Assembly (NCBI RefSeq): GCF_015222005.1
Contig: NZ_JADFFL010000002.1
Coordinates: 1-64,000 of the forward strand
Direction: 5' to 3'
Length of the DNA stretch: 64,000 nt
Source: Mucilaginibacter myungsuensis
GTDB lineage: Bacteria > Bacteroidota > Bacteroidia > Sphingobacteriales > Sphingobacteriaceae
In this document: piece by piece, positions 1-7,401 of the stretch
Numbering within the stretch: position 1 is the stretch's first letter
Layout of the letters: the number at the start of each line of letters is the position of its first letter
Made by a program: the position numbers and the translations under genes
The notes under the pieces: generated by a model
Database searches by the model: none
What the model saw: only the letters and a program-made list of their open reading frames with translations
Told to the model about the DNA's origin: nothing

Positions 1-137
1 CTCTTGCTAAACAGATCGCTTAATATCTTATTCCCACGGCTAACAAGTCTTTTATCCGCAAGGTCCCTAAAATTACGTAATGACATCGGACACGAAACTA
101 ATCATAAAAGATGTGTCCACACGATAGGCTCAAGCGG

Positions 138-163
138 GGAGACACAGGTTTGTCTCCTTTTTT
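138..163 (+). terminator. Rho-independent terminator of an unidentified upstream transcript
   Basis: A perfect 7-bp stem (GGAGACA/TGTCTCC) with a 6-nt loop is followed directly by six T on the plus strand. The neighbouring lactonase gene is on the other strand, so this ends a plus-strand transcript entering from the left edge. The first 137 bases contain no convincing protein, and a second hairpin (GGACAC/GTGTCC, 88-118) lies just upstream. The transcript could therefore be a structured RNA or a gene trailer. Confidence 0.6.
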
Positions 164-174
164 ATTCGCTCCCC

Positions 175-1317
175 CTACTCTGCCGGCGTAAACTTCAAAC
201 ACACCGGGTTAGGTACTGTGAGGATATGCGGGGTCACATTCAACTTGCCTGTTTGCTTGTTAATGCGGAACACGTAAATATTATTGCTATCCTGATTGGC
301 CACTAACAAAAAGTTACCGCTTGGGTCTATCACAAAATTGCGTGGCGTTTTGCCCAAAGTCGATTTACGCTCCACAAAGGTCAGCTTACCTGTCTCGGGC
401 GCTATCGAAAACACCACGATCTCGTTAACATCTCCCCTGTTGCTGGCGTACAAAAATTTGCCATCGGGCGACACGTGGATGTCCGCCGCGCCAACTTTGC
501 CTTTAAACCCTTCGGGCACAATGCTTACGGTCTCTAACTGTTTGCTCTTGGGGCCATCGTAACTGTAGGCGTAAATAGTGCCCGTCATTTCGGTTAACAG
601 GTACATAAATTTCTTATCGGGCGTAAAGTCTAAATGGCGTGGACCATCACCGGGTTTAACCTCCAATGCAGCAGGCTCGGCCGGAGTTAAGGGCTGATCC
701 TGACCCGACTTATGTTTCATGATATTTATCTTATCGGTACCCAGATCGGTGTACAATAAGTATTTCTCGTCCGGCGATAGCATGGCGGTATGTACATGCG
801 GCCCGGCTTGGCGGTCGTTGTTAACACTGCTACCCTGATCTTGAACGGTCTGCGTTACGGCGCCCAACGAGCCAGCTTTGCCAATGGGCAACACCGACAG
901 CGAACCGCCGGCATAGTTAGCTACAAAAGCATGCTTGTTGGCTTTATCTACGGCGATGTAACAAGGACCGGCACCCGTGGTAGGCTGCTTGTTGATCAGG
1001 GCAATTTTACCGCTGTATGGCTCGAAAGAGAAAGCGCTCACACTACCCTTACGATCGTCGCCCACCTCGTTTACCGAGTACACAAATTTATTGTTTTTGC
1101 CGATAGCCAAGTACGATGGATTGTCCACCCCTTCGGCTACGTTCAGGTAAGCGGTCTTGCCGGTCTCGGTGTAAAAACGGTAAACGTATATACCCTGGCT
1201 TTCGCCACTGGTGTAAGTACCGATCAGCAGATCGTACATCTTGGGGGTCATATCTTTCTTTTGGGCGAATGCATTCGCCGACAGCAGAAGCGTGGCGGCG
1301 ATCAAAGCTTTTTTCAT
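175..1317 (-). CDS. Lactonase family beta-propeller protein (6-phosphogluconolactonase type)
   Basis: Secreted seven-bladed beta-propeller of the YbhE/Pgl-like lactonase family, which in E. coli hydrolyses 6-phosphogluconolactone. Here a signal peptide (MKKALIAATLLLSANAFA) places the protein in the periplasm or outside, so the physiological substrate is probably another sugar lactone. After the leader come repeated blade motifs such as LLIGTYT, AFVANYAGGSLSV, GPRHLDFTPDKKFMYLLTE and HVSPDGKFLYASNRG. The frame is open further upstream (to 1344), but the Met at 1317 directly precedes the signal peptide and gives 380 residues, a normal family length. The next gene upstream on this strand is an MFS exporter about 130 bp away. 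The family call is firm; the substrate is not known. Confidence 0.88.
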   Translation of the reverse strand: MKKALIAATLLLSANAFAQKKDMTPKMYDLLIGTYTSGESQGIYVYRFYTETGKTAYLNVAEGVDNPSYLAIGKNNKFVYSVNEVGDDRKGSVSAFSFEPYSGKIALINKQPTTGAGPCYIAVDKANKHAFVANYAGGSLSVLPIGKAGSLGAVTQTVQDQGSSVNNDRQAGPHVHTAMLSPDEKYLLYTDLGTDKINIMKHKSGQDQPLTPAEPAALEVKPGDGPRHLDFTPDKKFMYLLTEMTGTIYAYSYDGPKSKQLETVSIVPEGFKGKVGAADIHVSPDGKFLYASNRGDVNEIVVFSIAPETGKLTFVERKSTLGKTPRNFVIDPSGNFLLVANQDSNNIYVFRINKQTGKLNVTPHILTVPNPVCLKFTPAE

Positions 1318-1449
1318 ATCAGCTAACCTTGGGTTTTCATGCAAGTTAGTGAAAAACGATGATGAGGTGGGAATATTATTAGCGGATGAGGTTTAAGACC
1401 CCTCCATTTCTGACGCTCGATGACCCAACGACCAGCGTAAAACACGGGG

Positions 1450-2766
1450 CTATCCTTCCACCTTCTCCGGCTCGGCCTTATGGATATCGCTTAAGGTCAG
1501 CGGCAACATCTTACGGGTGTTAAAGAAGGTGAATGTCACCACACCCAGCGTAACGCATCCGCCAAATATTACCGCAGGTACCGTGCCTAGGTATTTAGCC
1601 GCCATACCCGATTCAAAATCGCCGAACTCGTTAGATGAGCTGATGAACATCTGGTTAACAGCAGATACCCGCCCGCGCATTTCGTCGGGGGTGAGCAACT
1701 GCATGATGGTCCCGCGGATGATCACGCTGACGCTGTCGAATGCGCCTTGCAGGAATAAAAATATCAGCGATATGGCAAAAACGTGCGAAAGGCCAAAACC
1801 GACAATGGAGATCCCGAACCCGGCCACCGCGATCAGCAGGTTGCGCCAAGGGCGGTTCATGGGCGAGAAACGCACCATGGTGATCATGGTCAATGCCGCG
1901 CCTAAAGATGAAACCATCCGCATGATACCTAAACCTTCGGAGCCTACATGCAGGATATCCAGCGCGAATACCGGCAGCAAAGCCACTACCCCACCGAACA
2001 ACACCGAGAAAAGATCCAGCGCCATGGCGTAAAGCATCATTTTGTTGGTGAACACAAAGTTAAGTCCGGCTGATAAACTCTTCCAGATATTCTCTTTAGG
2101 GACAAAGGTTGGCGGGTATTTGCGCAGTCGGTAGACCAACACCAGCGATATGGCCATGAACAATACGATGACGGCAAAGTTCGCGGTGATACCGGTCAAA
2201 CCGGGGATGATCCTGCCCGAGAATCCGTAAAGCAGACCGCCCGTAAGCGGACCTAATATCGATGCCATTTGCCAGGCCGAACTGCTCCAGGTGCTGGCAT
2301 TAGGATAGATCTCCCTCGGGACGCTGTTAGAATAGACAATAAATGCCGATGGACCATAAAAAGCCCGCGCCACGCCGTTAGAAAAGATCATGGCGTAAAT
2401 GGTCACCAATATCCAATGGGTCTGTATCGATCCGCTGAAATTATGAAGCGTAACCACACCCATGGTGATGGATGATAGCAGCACCCCGGCGAAAATGAAA
2501 AGCAGCATTTTGCGTTTCTCGCTCTTATCGGCCAGGTAACCGCCGTAAAGGGCAATACCAACGGCCGGGATCACCTCGCTTAAACCGATCAACGCGATAT
2601 TAACGGTACTATGGGTTAGCTCGTAAATGTAGAAACCAAGGACAGTGGTTTGCATTTGATAGGCGAAGGTGAAGAAAAAGCGTACCCCTAAGTACGATCT
2701 GAAATCTTTAAAGCGCAAGGCTGCAAATGAGTCTGTACGGGGCTGACTATGTCCTTCTTCTGCCAA
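1450..2766 (-). CDS. MFS transporter, EntS/MFS_3-like
   Basis: Inner-membrane major facilitator superfamily protein of 438 residues with about twelve hydrophobic segments. The N-terminus (LRFKDFRSYLGVRFFFTFAYQMQ) and the cytoplasmic loop YGGYLADKSEKRKML, the MFS loop 2-3 signature, resemble the EntS/MFS_3 group of drug and siderophore exporters. The C-terminal half contains GTIMQLLTPDEMRGRVSAVNQMFISSSNEFG, a segment characteristic of that group. No siderophore genes lie nearby, so the exported compound cannot be named. It is divergent from the peroxiredoxin gene, with 164 bp between them. Confidence 0.88.
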   Translation of the reverse strand: MAEEGHSQPRTDSFAALRFKDFRSYLGVRFFFTFAYQMQTTVLGFYIYELTHSTVNIALIGLSEVIPAVGIALYGGYLADKSEKRKMLLFIFAGVLLSSITMGVVTLHNFSGSIQTHWILVTIYAMIFSNGVARAFYGPSAFIVYSNSVPREIYPNASTWSSSAWQMASILGPLTGGLLYGFSGRIIPGLTGITANFAVIVLFMAISLVLVYRLRKYPPTFVPKENIWKSLSAGLNFVFTNKMMLYAMALDLFSVLFGGVVALLPVFALDILHVGSEGLGIMRMVSSLGAALTMITMVRFSPMNRPWRNLLIAVAGFGISIVGFGLSHVFAISLIFLFLQGAFDSVSVIIRGTIMQLLTPDEMRGRVSAVNQMFISSSNEFGDFESGMAAKYLGTVPAVIFGGCVTLGVVTFTFFNTRKMLPLTLSDIHKAEPEKVEG

Positions 2767-2930
2767 TCTGAGTGGGGTTAGTTAACGATGTGGCAAAAGT
2801 ACGATATGGATAAAAGGCCTGCAAGTAAAAACATTGTAGTTAAGACATATCAACGTCATCAAAACTTAATCACTTTGTTTTAGTTTAACCTATACACATC
2901 GGCAAGCACCTTTTCAACGTATATAATAAC

Positions 2931-3464
2931 ATGGATGTTAGATCGATAAGATGCATGATGGCTGTTTTAGCTATGTGCTTAACCACAAGCGTAATGGCAC
3001 AAAGCAAAAAACACTTAGCCGTTGGCGATGCCGTACCGGTATTCTCGCTGACGGATCAGGATGGCAAGGCGTTCAACATTAAAGATCATATTGGTAAGCA
3101 CAAACTGGTTATCTTTTTTTATCCCAAAGACCAAAGCATGGTATGTACTAAAGAGGCCTGCCAATTTAGGGATAGTTTTAAGGAGTTTACAGATGCAGGG
3201 GCAAAAGTGATCGGCATTAACAGCGGGACGGTAGCCAGCCACAAAGCTTTTGCCGAGGCTGATAAACTACCCTATACTTTGTTGAGCGACCCGGATAATA
3301 AAGTGCTGAACATGTTCGGAGTGAAGAGCAAAATGTTCATGACCGGGCGCGAGACCTTTGTGATCGGGCTGGATGGCAAGATCGCCTATCAGCATGCCGC
3401 CATGATGGAAGGGAAAGCACATTCGGACAATGCTTTACAATTTGTAAAAGGCAGCAAAAACTAA
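2931..3464 (+). CDS. Secreted peroxiredoxin, Bcp/PrxQ type
   Basis: Thiol peroxidase of the AhpC/TSA superfamily that reduces H2O2 and organic peroxides. A signal peptide (about residues 1-23, ending VMAQ) suggests a periplasmic location. The active site is FFYPKDQSMVCTKEAC: Cys72 is the peroxidatic and Cys77 the resolving cysteine, the CX4C spacing of atypical two-Cys PrxQ enzymes. The usual Thr three residues before the peroxidatic Cys is Ser69. Length (177) matches the family plus a leader. Reductant and partners are not visible; a TlpA-like thioredoxin at 17.9 kb is a possible candidate by compartment only. The most upstream Met was kept because it gives a complete leader. Confidence 0.9.
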   Translation: MDVRSIRCMMAVLAMCLTTSVMAQSKKHLAVGDAVPVFSLTDQDGKAFNIKDHIGKHKLVIFFYPKDQSMVCTKEACQFRDSFKEFTDAGAKVIGINSGTVASHKAFAEADKLPYTLLSDPDNKVLNMFGVKSKMFMTGRETFVIGLDGKIAYQHAAMMEGKAHSDNALQFVKGSKN

Positions 3465-3477
3465 GCATATAAAACCG

Positions 3478-3485
3478 TACTTTTG
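3478..3485 (+). promoter_or_regulatory. -7 promoter element of the desaturase operon
   Basis: TACTTTTG fits the Bacteroidota -7 consensus TAnnTTTG and lies about 70 nt before the desaturase start. No good -33 TTTG was found at the usual spacing, so this is only a candidate. Confidence 0.35.
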
Positions 3486-3553
3486 CGGCTCGTTATAAAC
3501 CTGATACAACAGTCCTAAAACATCGGACCGGGTAGGTATCTTAATAATTAAAA

Positions 3554-4282
3554 ATGATAATATTAGCATTCTTTTTAGCACACTGGTTCCTGTCGCTGTT
3601 CTTTCAAACTTTTTTCCTGCATCGTTACGCGTCGCACAAAATGTTTAAAATGAACCCGTTTTGGGAGAAGGTGTTCTACTTTTGCACTTTCATATTTCAG
3701 GGATCATCATTCCTGAACCCTCGCGCTTACGCTATCATGCACCGCATGCACCACGCTTATAGCGATACCGAAAAGGATCCGCACTCTCCGCATTTTATTA
3801 AAGATGTTTGGGGTTTAATGATCAAGACCAAAAATATTTATCTGGATTACCGTCGTTACAAACTGGAGCCCGAAGAGCAATTTATCGACCGTTATCCCAC
3901 CTGGAGCGTGGTTGACCGCATTGGCGACCTTTGGATCACTCGTATATTCTTCATCGCGTTCTACATCGCTTTTTATGTGATGTTCGCTAACCATTGGTAC
4001 CTGTGGTTGCTGTTGCCTTTCCACTTTATGATGGGCCCGTTACATGGCGCTATCGTTAACTGGTGCGGTCACAAGTACGGTTACAGTAATTACGATAACG
4101 ACGACCATAGTAAGAACTCACTTCCGTTAGACTTTTTAATGATGGGCGAGCTGTTCCAGAACAATCACCACAAACGCCCTAACGACGTGAACTTTGCCCA
4201 AAAATGGTACGAGTTCGATCCGTCTTACCCAATTATTAAGGTGATGCACAAACTGCGCATCATCCGTTTACGTAAGGTTTAA
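3554..4282 (+). CDS. Fatty acid desaturase, membrane di-iron type
   Basis: Integral-membrane acyl desaturase that introduces a double bond into fatty acyl chains using a di-iron centre. The histidine boxes are visible in order: HRYASH (residues 23-28), HRMHH (63-67) and NNHHKRP (203-209), with a further conserved His in GPLHG (164) and CGHKYG (173). This is the delta-9 desaturase-like layout, but at 242 residues it is a compact version. Hydrophobic segments lie at about 1-20, 40-55, 130-160. It begins a tight plus-strand operon with DUF1475 (13 bp downstream) and DUF1295 genes, both membrane proteins. The regiospecificity and whether the substrate is acyl-CoA, acyl-ACP or phospholipid cannot be read from the sequence. 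Confidence 0.9.
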   Translation: MIILAFFLAHWFLSLFFQTFFLHRYASHKMFKMNPFWEKVFYFCTFIFQGSSFLNPRAYAIMHRMHHAYSDTEKDPHSPHFIKDVWGLMIKTKNIYLDYRRYKLEPEEQFIDRYPTWSVVDRIGDLWITRIFFIAFYIAFYVMFANHWYLWLLLPFHFMMGPLHGAIVNWCGHKYGYSNYDNDDHSKNSLPLDFLMMGELFQNNHHKRPNDVNFAQKWYEFDPSYPIIKVMHKLRIIRLRKV

Positions 4283-4294
4283 AAAACAACGTAT

Positions 4295-4630
4295 ATGATA
4301 ACCGCCCTCAAAGTTCTGTTCAGTGTAGTATTTGTTTGGGTGTGTTATGTGGTGGTGATCACCTGTTTAGAGCATAACCTTTTTAAGGAGTGGGACTATC
4401 TGGGCGGCATTGCCTGGATGCGGGCCACTCTTTGGGACTTCTATGCCAACATCCTGATCATTTACGTGTGGATCTGCTACAAGGAAAAGAACTGGGCGCT
4501 AAAGATACTTTGGTTGCCCCTTTTATTTTGCCTGGGCAGTATTGCCAGCGTAGGTTACGTGCTGATCCAATTATTTCGCTTGAAACCAAACGAAGGCCTG
4601 AAAGAATTGTTCGGTAAGCAGAATGGATAA
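4295..4630 (+). CDS. DUF1475 family small membrane protein
   Basis: 111-residue protein with three hydrophobic segments (about 4-24, 45-62 and 69-92) and the pattern NLFKEWDYLGGIAWMRATLWDFY, which I recognise as the DUF1475 family. Function is unknown. It sits between the desaturase and a DUF1295 protein and overlaps the latter by 8 bp, so translation of the two is probably coupled. The company suggests a role in fatty acid or lipid modification at the inner membrane; that is inference from context. Confidence 0.75.
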   Translation: MITALKVLFSVVFVWVCYVVVITCLEHNLFKEWDYLGGIAWMRATLWDFYANILIIYVWICYKEKNWALKILWLPLLFCLGSIASVGYVLIQLFRLKPNEGLKELFGKQNG

Positions 4631-5414
4631 TATCTCGGTTTGGAGCTTAGTACTCATTTGCCTTTTAGCTTGTTGTTTGATCATGGCCGCGGCCTGGGTT
4701 TGGTCGTATAAGATCAAAAATGCCAGTGTGGTTGATATGTTCTGGTCGTTCAACTTTCCGGTCATTGCCATTATCCTTTTCTTTTTCGCGCCCGGTTGGG
4801 AAACCCGACTGATCATGATCGCTGCCATGGTCACCATTGCCGGTGGCAGACTTGGCACGCACTTAGGCAAACGCATCCTGAGCCATTTAGACGAAGAAGA
4901 AGGACGCTATCAGGAACTCCGCCGCAGCTGGGCACCTAACTCAGAACGGGCATTCTTCTTTTTCTTTCAGGCGCAAGCATTATCAAACGTTTTATTGGCT
5001 ATCCCATTTTTCGCTATCGCGATGAACACCGAAGTTGGTGTGTCCCCTTTCGAATGGATCGGTTTAAGCATCTGGTTCATCAGCGTCATTGGCGAAGCTA
5101 CTGCCGACCGACAATTAGCCCGTTTCAAAAAAGACCCGGCCAATAAAGGCAAGGTATGTGATACCGGCCTGTGGTATTACTCCCGCCACCCCAACTATTT
5201 CTTTCAATGGACGATGTGGATGGCCTACTTCATTTTCGCACTGGGCTCACCTTATGGATGGATCGGGTTCATTAGTCCGGCGATCATCCTGCACCTTATT
5301 TTGAACGTGACGGGCATCCCCGCTACCGAGGAGCAATCGTTACGATCTAAGGGGGATGCTTTTAGGGAGTATCAACGGACGACGAGTGCTTTTGTGCCGT
5401 GGTTTAAAAAATAG
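4623..5414 (+). CDS. DUF1295 domain membrane protein (steroid 5-alpha-reductase/ICMT-like)
   Basis: 263-residue polytopic membrane protein of the DUF1295 family, distantly related to steroid 5-alpha reductases and isoprenylcysteine carboxyl methyltransferases. The C-terminal signature is clear: CDTGLWYYSRHPNYFFQW (about residues 178-195) and a later EEQSLRSKGDAFREYQRTTSAFVPW tail, both typical of the fold's cofactor-binding end. It is translated from an ATG 8 bp inside the end of the DUF1475 gene. In other genomes DUF1295 genes accompany cyclopropane synthase and FAD amine-oxidase genes; here those are about 53 kb away. Likely reaction: reduction or methyl transfer on a lipid, not established. 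Confidence 0.85.
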   Translation: MDNISVWSLVLICLLACCLIMAAAWVWSYKIKNASVVDMFWSFNFPVIAIILFFFAPGWETRLIMIAAMVTIAGGRLGTHLGKRILSHLDEEEGRYQELRRSWAPNSERAFFFFFQAQALSNVLLAIPFFAIAMNTEVGVSPFEWIGLSIWFISVIGEATADRQLARFKKDPANKGKVCDTGLWYYSRHPNYFFQWTMWMAYFIFALGSPYGWIGFISPAIILHLILNVTGIPATEEQSLRSKGDAFREYQRTTSAFVPWFKK

Positions 5415-5435
5415 CGGCGCTACCATTAGGCTATA

Positions 5436-5668
5436 TACCCCTTGTTATCGTAAGTGCTGAAGCAAGGTCAGTAGTCTTCCCCTAATTTAGGGGAAAGCAA
5501 CGGCAGTGCAACTTGAAGCAACTTTCATAAGGGGTAGCTCTTCGAGCGGCGTCTCATTCTAAAGATTTACGCTCATTACAGCGTTTGCTAAAGCAGGGCT
5601 GCAAACTTCACCTAAATTACGTAAAAGCAATGTCAGTGCAATTTACAGCAACTTTCATAAGGGATAAT
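5436..5668. repeat. Hairpin repeat array, left block (copies A and B)
   Basis: Two head-to-tail units of about 102 bp starting at 5436 and 5568 (period about 132). Each reads TACCCC... to ...ATAAGGGGTA, so the ends are inverted repeats. The centre of copy A is a 19-nt near-perfect palindrome (TTCCCCTAA-T-TTAGGGGAA, 5477-5495). Copy B has the same body (GCTAAAGCAGGG, AAGCAATGTCAGTGCAA, CTTTCATAAGGG) but a decayed centre and left end. Units are separated by about 30 bp that include CGAGCG. The stop codon of the DUF559 gene lies inside copy B. Confidence 0.85.
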
Positions 5669-6056
5669 TCGTTGGATGGCTTACTGCTTGTTCTATCCTT
5701 TCGACCACACCTTTTATATCGTTTAGCACTTCATCATTTTTAAACCTCAATATATTTAACCCCAATTCTCTCATCACGATATCTCGGTTTTTGTCGTATT
5801 CCTTTTTAAACTCATGTATCGGTCCGTCAACTTCAATGACCAATTTGTGTTTAGCGCAATAAAAGTCTGCTATGTAAAAAAATCTCTCGACCCCGAAGGC
5901 GTAGAATATCGGATACTGCCTAAGAAATTTTACGTCGGAAATATTCCTTCTCCGGAGTTCCGCCCATAATTTATTCTCGCTGAATGTTGATGGGGTTCTT
6001 AATTTTCGGCAAAGTTCTGTGATCGGGTTCATTAAGCAATTTAAGAAACATTGCAT
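5655..6056 (-). CDS. DUF559 domain endonuclease-like protein
   Basis: 133-residue protein of the DUF559 family, a compact PD-(D/E)xK-type fold related to very-short-patch repair endonucleases. Visible elements: an N-terminal SENKLWAELRRR helix (Glu27), a likely metal-binding Asp64 (YIADFY), Glu75 and Asp77 in LVIEVDG, then HE, YDKNRD and an RFKNDEV end. All the acidic residues of the presumed site are present. An internal Met (start at 6032) gives a more usual DUF559 N-terminus and may be the true start. The gene lies between copies of a hairpin repeat array: its last codons and stop are inside copy B, and a third copy begins a few bases upstream of its first codon. No methyltransferase or repair partner is adjacent. 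Function is unproven. Confidence 0.8.
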   Translation of the reverse strand: MQCFLNCLMNPITELCRKLRTPSTFSENKLWAELRRRNISDVKFLRQYPIFYAFGVERFFYIADFYCAKHKLVIEVDGPIHEFKKEYDKNRDIVMRELGLNILRFKNDEVLNDIKGVVERIEQAVSHPTNYPL

Positions 6057-6060
6057 GATA

Positions 6061-6460
6061 TTTACCCCTTATCAAAGTATTTGCTAAAGCAGGGTTCGTC
6101 AATAAGGTAATTTCAACACGCCGGCTTATCAAAAAGGCAACTTTACCCTTTATCAAAGCTATTGCTAAGGCAGGGTCCGCGATCTTCCCCTAATTTAGGG
6201 GAAAGCAATGTCAGTGCAACCTGCAGGAGCTTTCATAAGGGGTAATTTAAGAGCGATTTGCACCAACGGGCACTTTTACCCCTTGTCAAAGCAAGTGCTG
6301 CAGCAGGATCCGTGGTTTTCCTCTAATTTAGGAGAAAGCAACGTCAGTGCTATTTGCAGTGCCGTCAATAAGGGGTAATTTACGAGCGACTTTATACCAC
6401 CGGACACTTTTACTCCTTATCAATGTCAGTGATATTTGCAGTACCGCTCATGAAGGGTAA
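6061..6460. repeat. Hairpin repeat array, right block (copies C to F)
   Basis: Four further units of the same family on the other side of the DUF559 gene. Copy C (6061-6114) lacks the middle; D (about 6143-6246) is full length with the palindrome at 6185-6203; E (about 6276-6378) is full length with altered palindrome arms; F (about 6409-6460) has a deleted centre. D, E and F start exactly 133 bp apart. The D-E and E-F spacers resemble each other (both contain GAGCGA followed by ACCA and GGGCAC or GGACAC), so the true tandem unit is element plus spacer. Confidence 0.85.
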
Positions 6461-6510
6461 TGTATCATACGCAATTTCAACCGAACGACCGAACCGTCAC
6501 ATTTCTCCCC

Positions 6511-6518
6511 TATCTTTG
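6511..6518 (+). promoter_or_regulatory. -7 promoter element of the UPF0173 hydrolase gene
   Basis: TATCTTTG matches the Bacteroidota TAnnTTTG consensus and sits 25 nt before the ATG, immediately after the repeat array. A -33 element is not evident. Confidence 0.45.
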
Positions 6519-6543
6519 CCCAACTAAATAAAACTACTACGCT

Positions 6544-7218
6544 ATGAAATTTACCTATTATGGCCAGTCGTGTTTTGAGATAGAGACCGGCGGCAAAAAA
6601 TTATTGTTCGATCCGTTTATCACTTACAACCCATTGGCTAAGGATATCGATGTATCAAGCCTTAAGCCCGATTACATCCTAGTATCCCACGGCCACGGCG
6701 ATCACGTAGCCGACCTTATGACCGTGCAAAAACAAAGCGGCGCTAAAGTGATCTGCATAGCCGAGATAGCCGATTGGTTAGGCAAGCAGGAGATCGAAGC
6801 ACACGGCATGAATATCGGTGGCGGTTTTAATTTTGATTTCGGTCGTGTAAAAATGGTGAACGCTGTACACAGCAGCACTTTGCCTGATGGCTCTCCGGGT
6901 GGCAGTCCGGCAGGTTTTGTGGTCTACGCCGAGGGCAAAAAGATCTACTTTGCCGGCGATACTGCCCTTACTTACGACATGAAATTACTGGCTGATGAAA
7001 AGCTGGACTGGGCTATTTTGCCTATCGGCGATAACTACACTATGGGTGTGGACGATGCCATCAAGTCGACCGGTTTTTTTGACTGCAAAAATGTGATCGG
7101 GGTGCATTACGATAGCTTCCCGGTGATCGTGATCGATAAAGAAGAGGCTTTGGATAAGTTTACCAAAGCGGGGATCAAACTGGAATTGCCTGTCATTGGT
7201 GCAAGTTTGGAGTTATAG
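6544..7218 (+). CDS. UPF0173 family metal-dependent hydrolase (MBL fold)
   Basis: 224-residue cytosolic metallo-beta-lactamase-fold protein of the UPF0173/YtkL group. It opens with MKFTYYGQSCFEIE, followed by LLFDPF and the metal-binding HxHxDH in LVSHGHGDHVADL (about residues 48-54). Further ligands are His in VHSS, Asp in YFAGDTAL and His in VIGVHYD near the C-terminus. Length and all metal ligands match the family. Substrates of UPF0173 proteins are generally unknown. The gene is followed by a strong hairpin and then by a second, unrelated MBL-fold gene. Confidence 0.9.
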   Translation: MKFTYYGQSCFEIETGGKKLLFDPFITYNPLAKDIDVSSLKPDYILVSHGHGDHVADLMTVQKQSGAKVICIAEIADWLGKQEIEAHGMNIGGGFNFDFGRVKMVNAVHSSTLPDGSPGGSPAGFVVYAEGKKIYFAGDTALTYDMKLLADEKLDWAILPIGDNYTMGVDDAIKSTGFFDCKNVIGVHYDSFPVIVIDKEEALDKFTKAGIKLELPVIGASLEL

Positions 7219-7247
7219 AACAATTGTTCAGGAAACCAAAGAGGACA

Positions 7248-7282
7248 CACAGCGCTTTGTCACTGTTTACAAAAGCGCTGTG
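7248..7282. terminator. Strong intergenic hairpin after the UPF0173 gene
   Basis: A stem of about 13 bp (CACAGCGCTTTGT with ACAAAAGCGCTGTG, one bulge) and an 8-nt loop, extended outward by AAAGAGG/CCCTTTG. It lies 30 bp after the hydrolase stop. There is no clean T tract, so it may be a stabilising or attenuating hairpin and not a classic terminator. It resembles the ACAAAG-type repeats elsewhere in the window. Confidence 0.45.
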
Positions 7283-7355
7283 CCCTTTGCAGTTAACAAA
7301 AAACGTAACAGGTTTTTATTGCCAAAACATGATGGTCCGACTTAAAATGGTTGGC

Positions 7356-7363
7356 TATCTTTG
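7356..7363 (+). promoter_or_regulatory. -7 promoter element of the second MBL-fold gene
   Basis: TATCTTTG fits TAnnTTTG and is 38 nt upstream of the ATG at 7402, supporting a promoter separate from that of the preceding hydrolase. Confidence 0.4.
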
Positions 7364-7401
7364 CAGTGCCTTAGGGGCAACAGTACACTTAGAAAAGCAT
7401 C

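Noticed and set aside
1..137. 3' end of tmRNA
   Set aside because: No TTCGA T-loop, CCA end or tag-peptide segment could be found.
4..306. 100-residue plus-strand frame at the left edge
   Set aside because: It starts with TTG, runs through a terminator hairpin and overlaps the end of the lactonase gene; no homology recognisable.
5655..6056. Restriction-modification system around the DUF559 gene
   Set aside because: No methyltransferase or specificity gene is present within the neighbouring 10 kb on either side.
5436..6460. CRISPR array
   Set aside because: The repeated part is about 100 bp with a palindromic centre and the spacers resemble one another; a CRISPR array has 24-47-bp repeats and unique spacers, and there are no cas genes.
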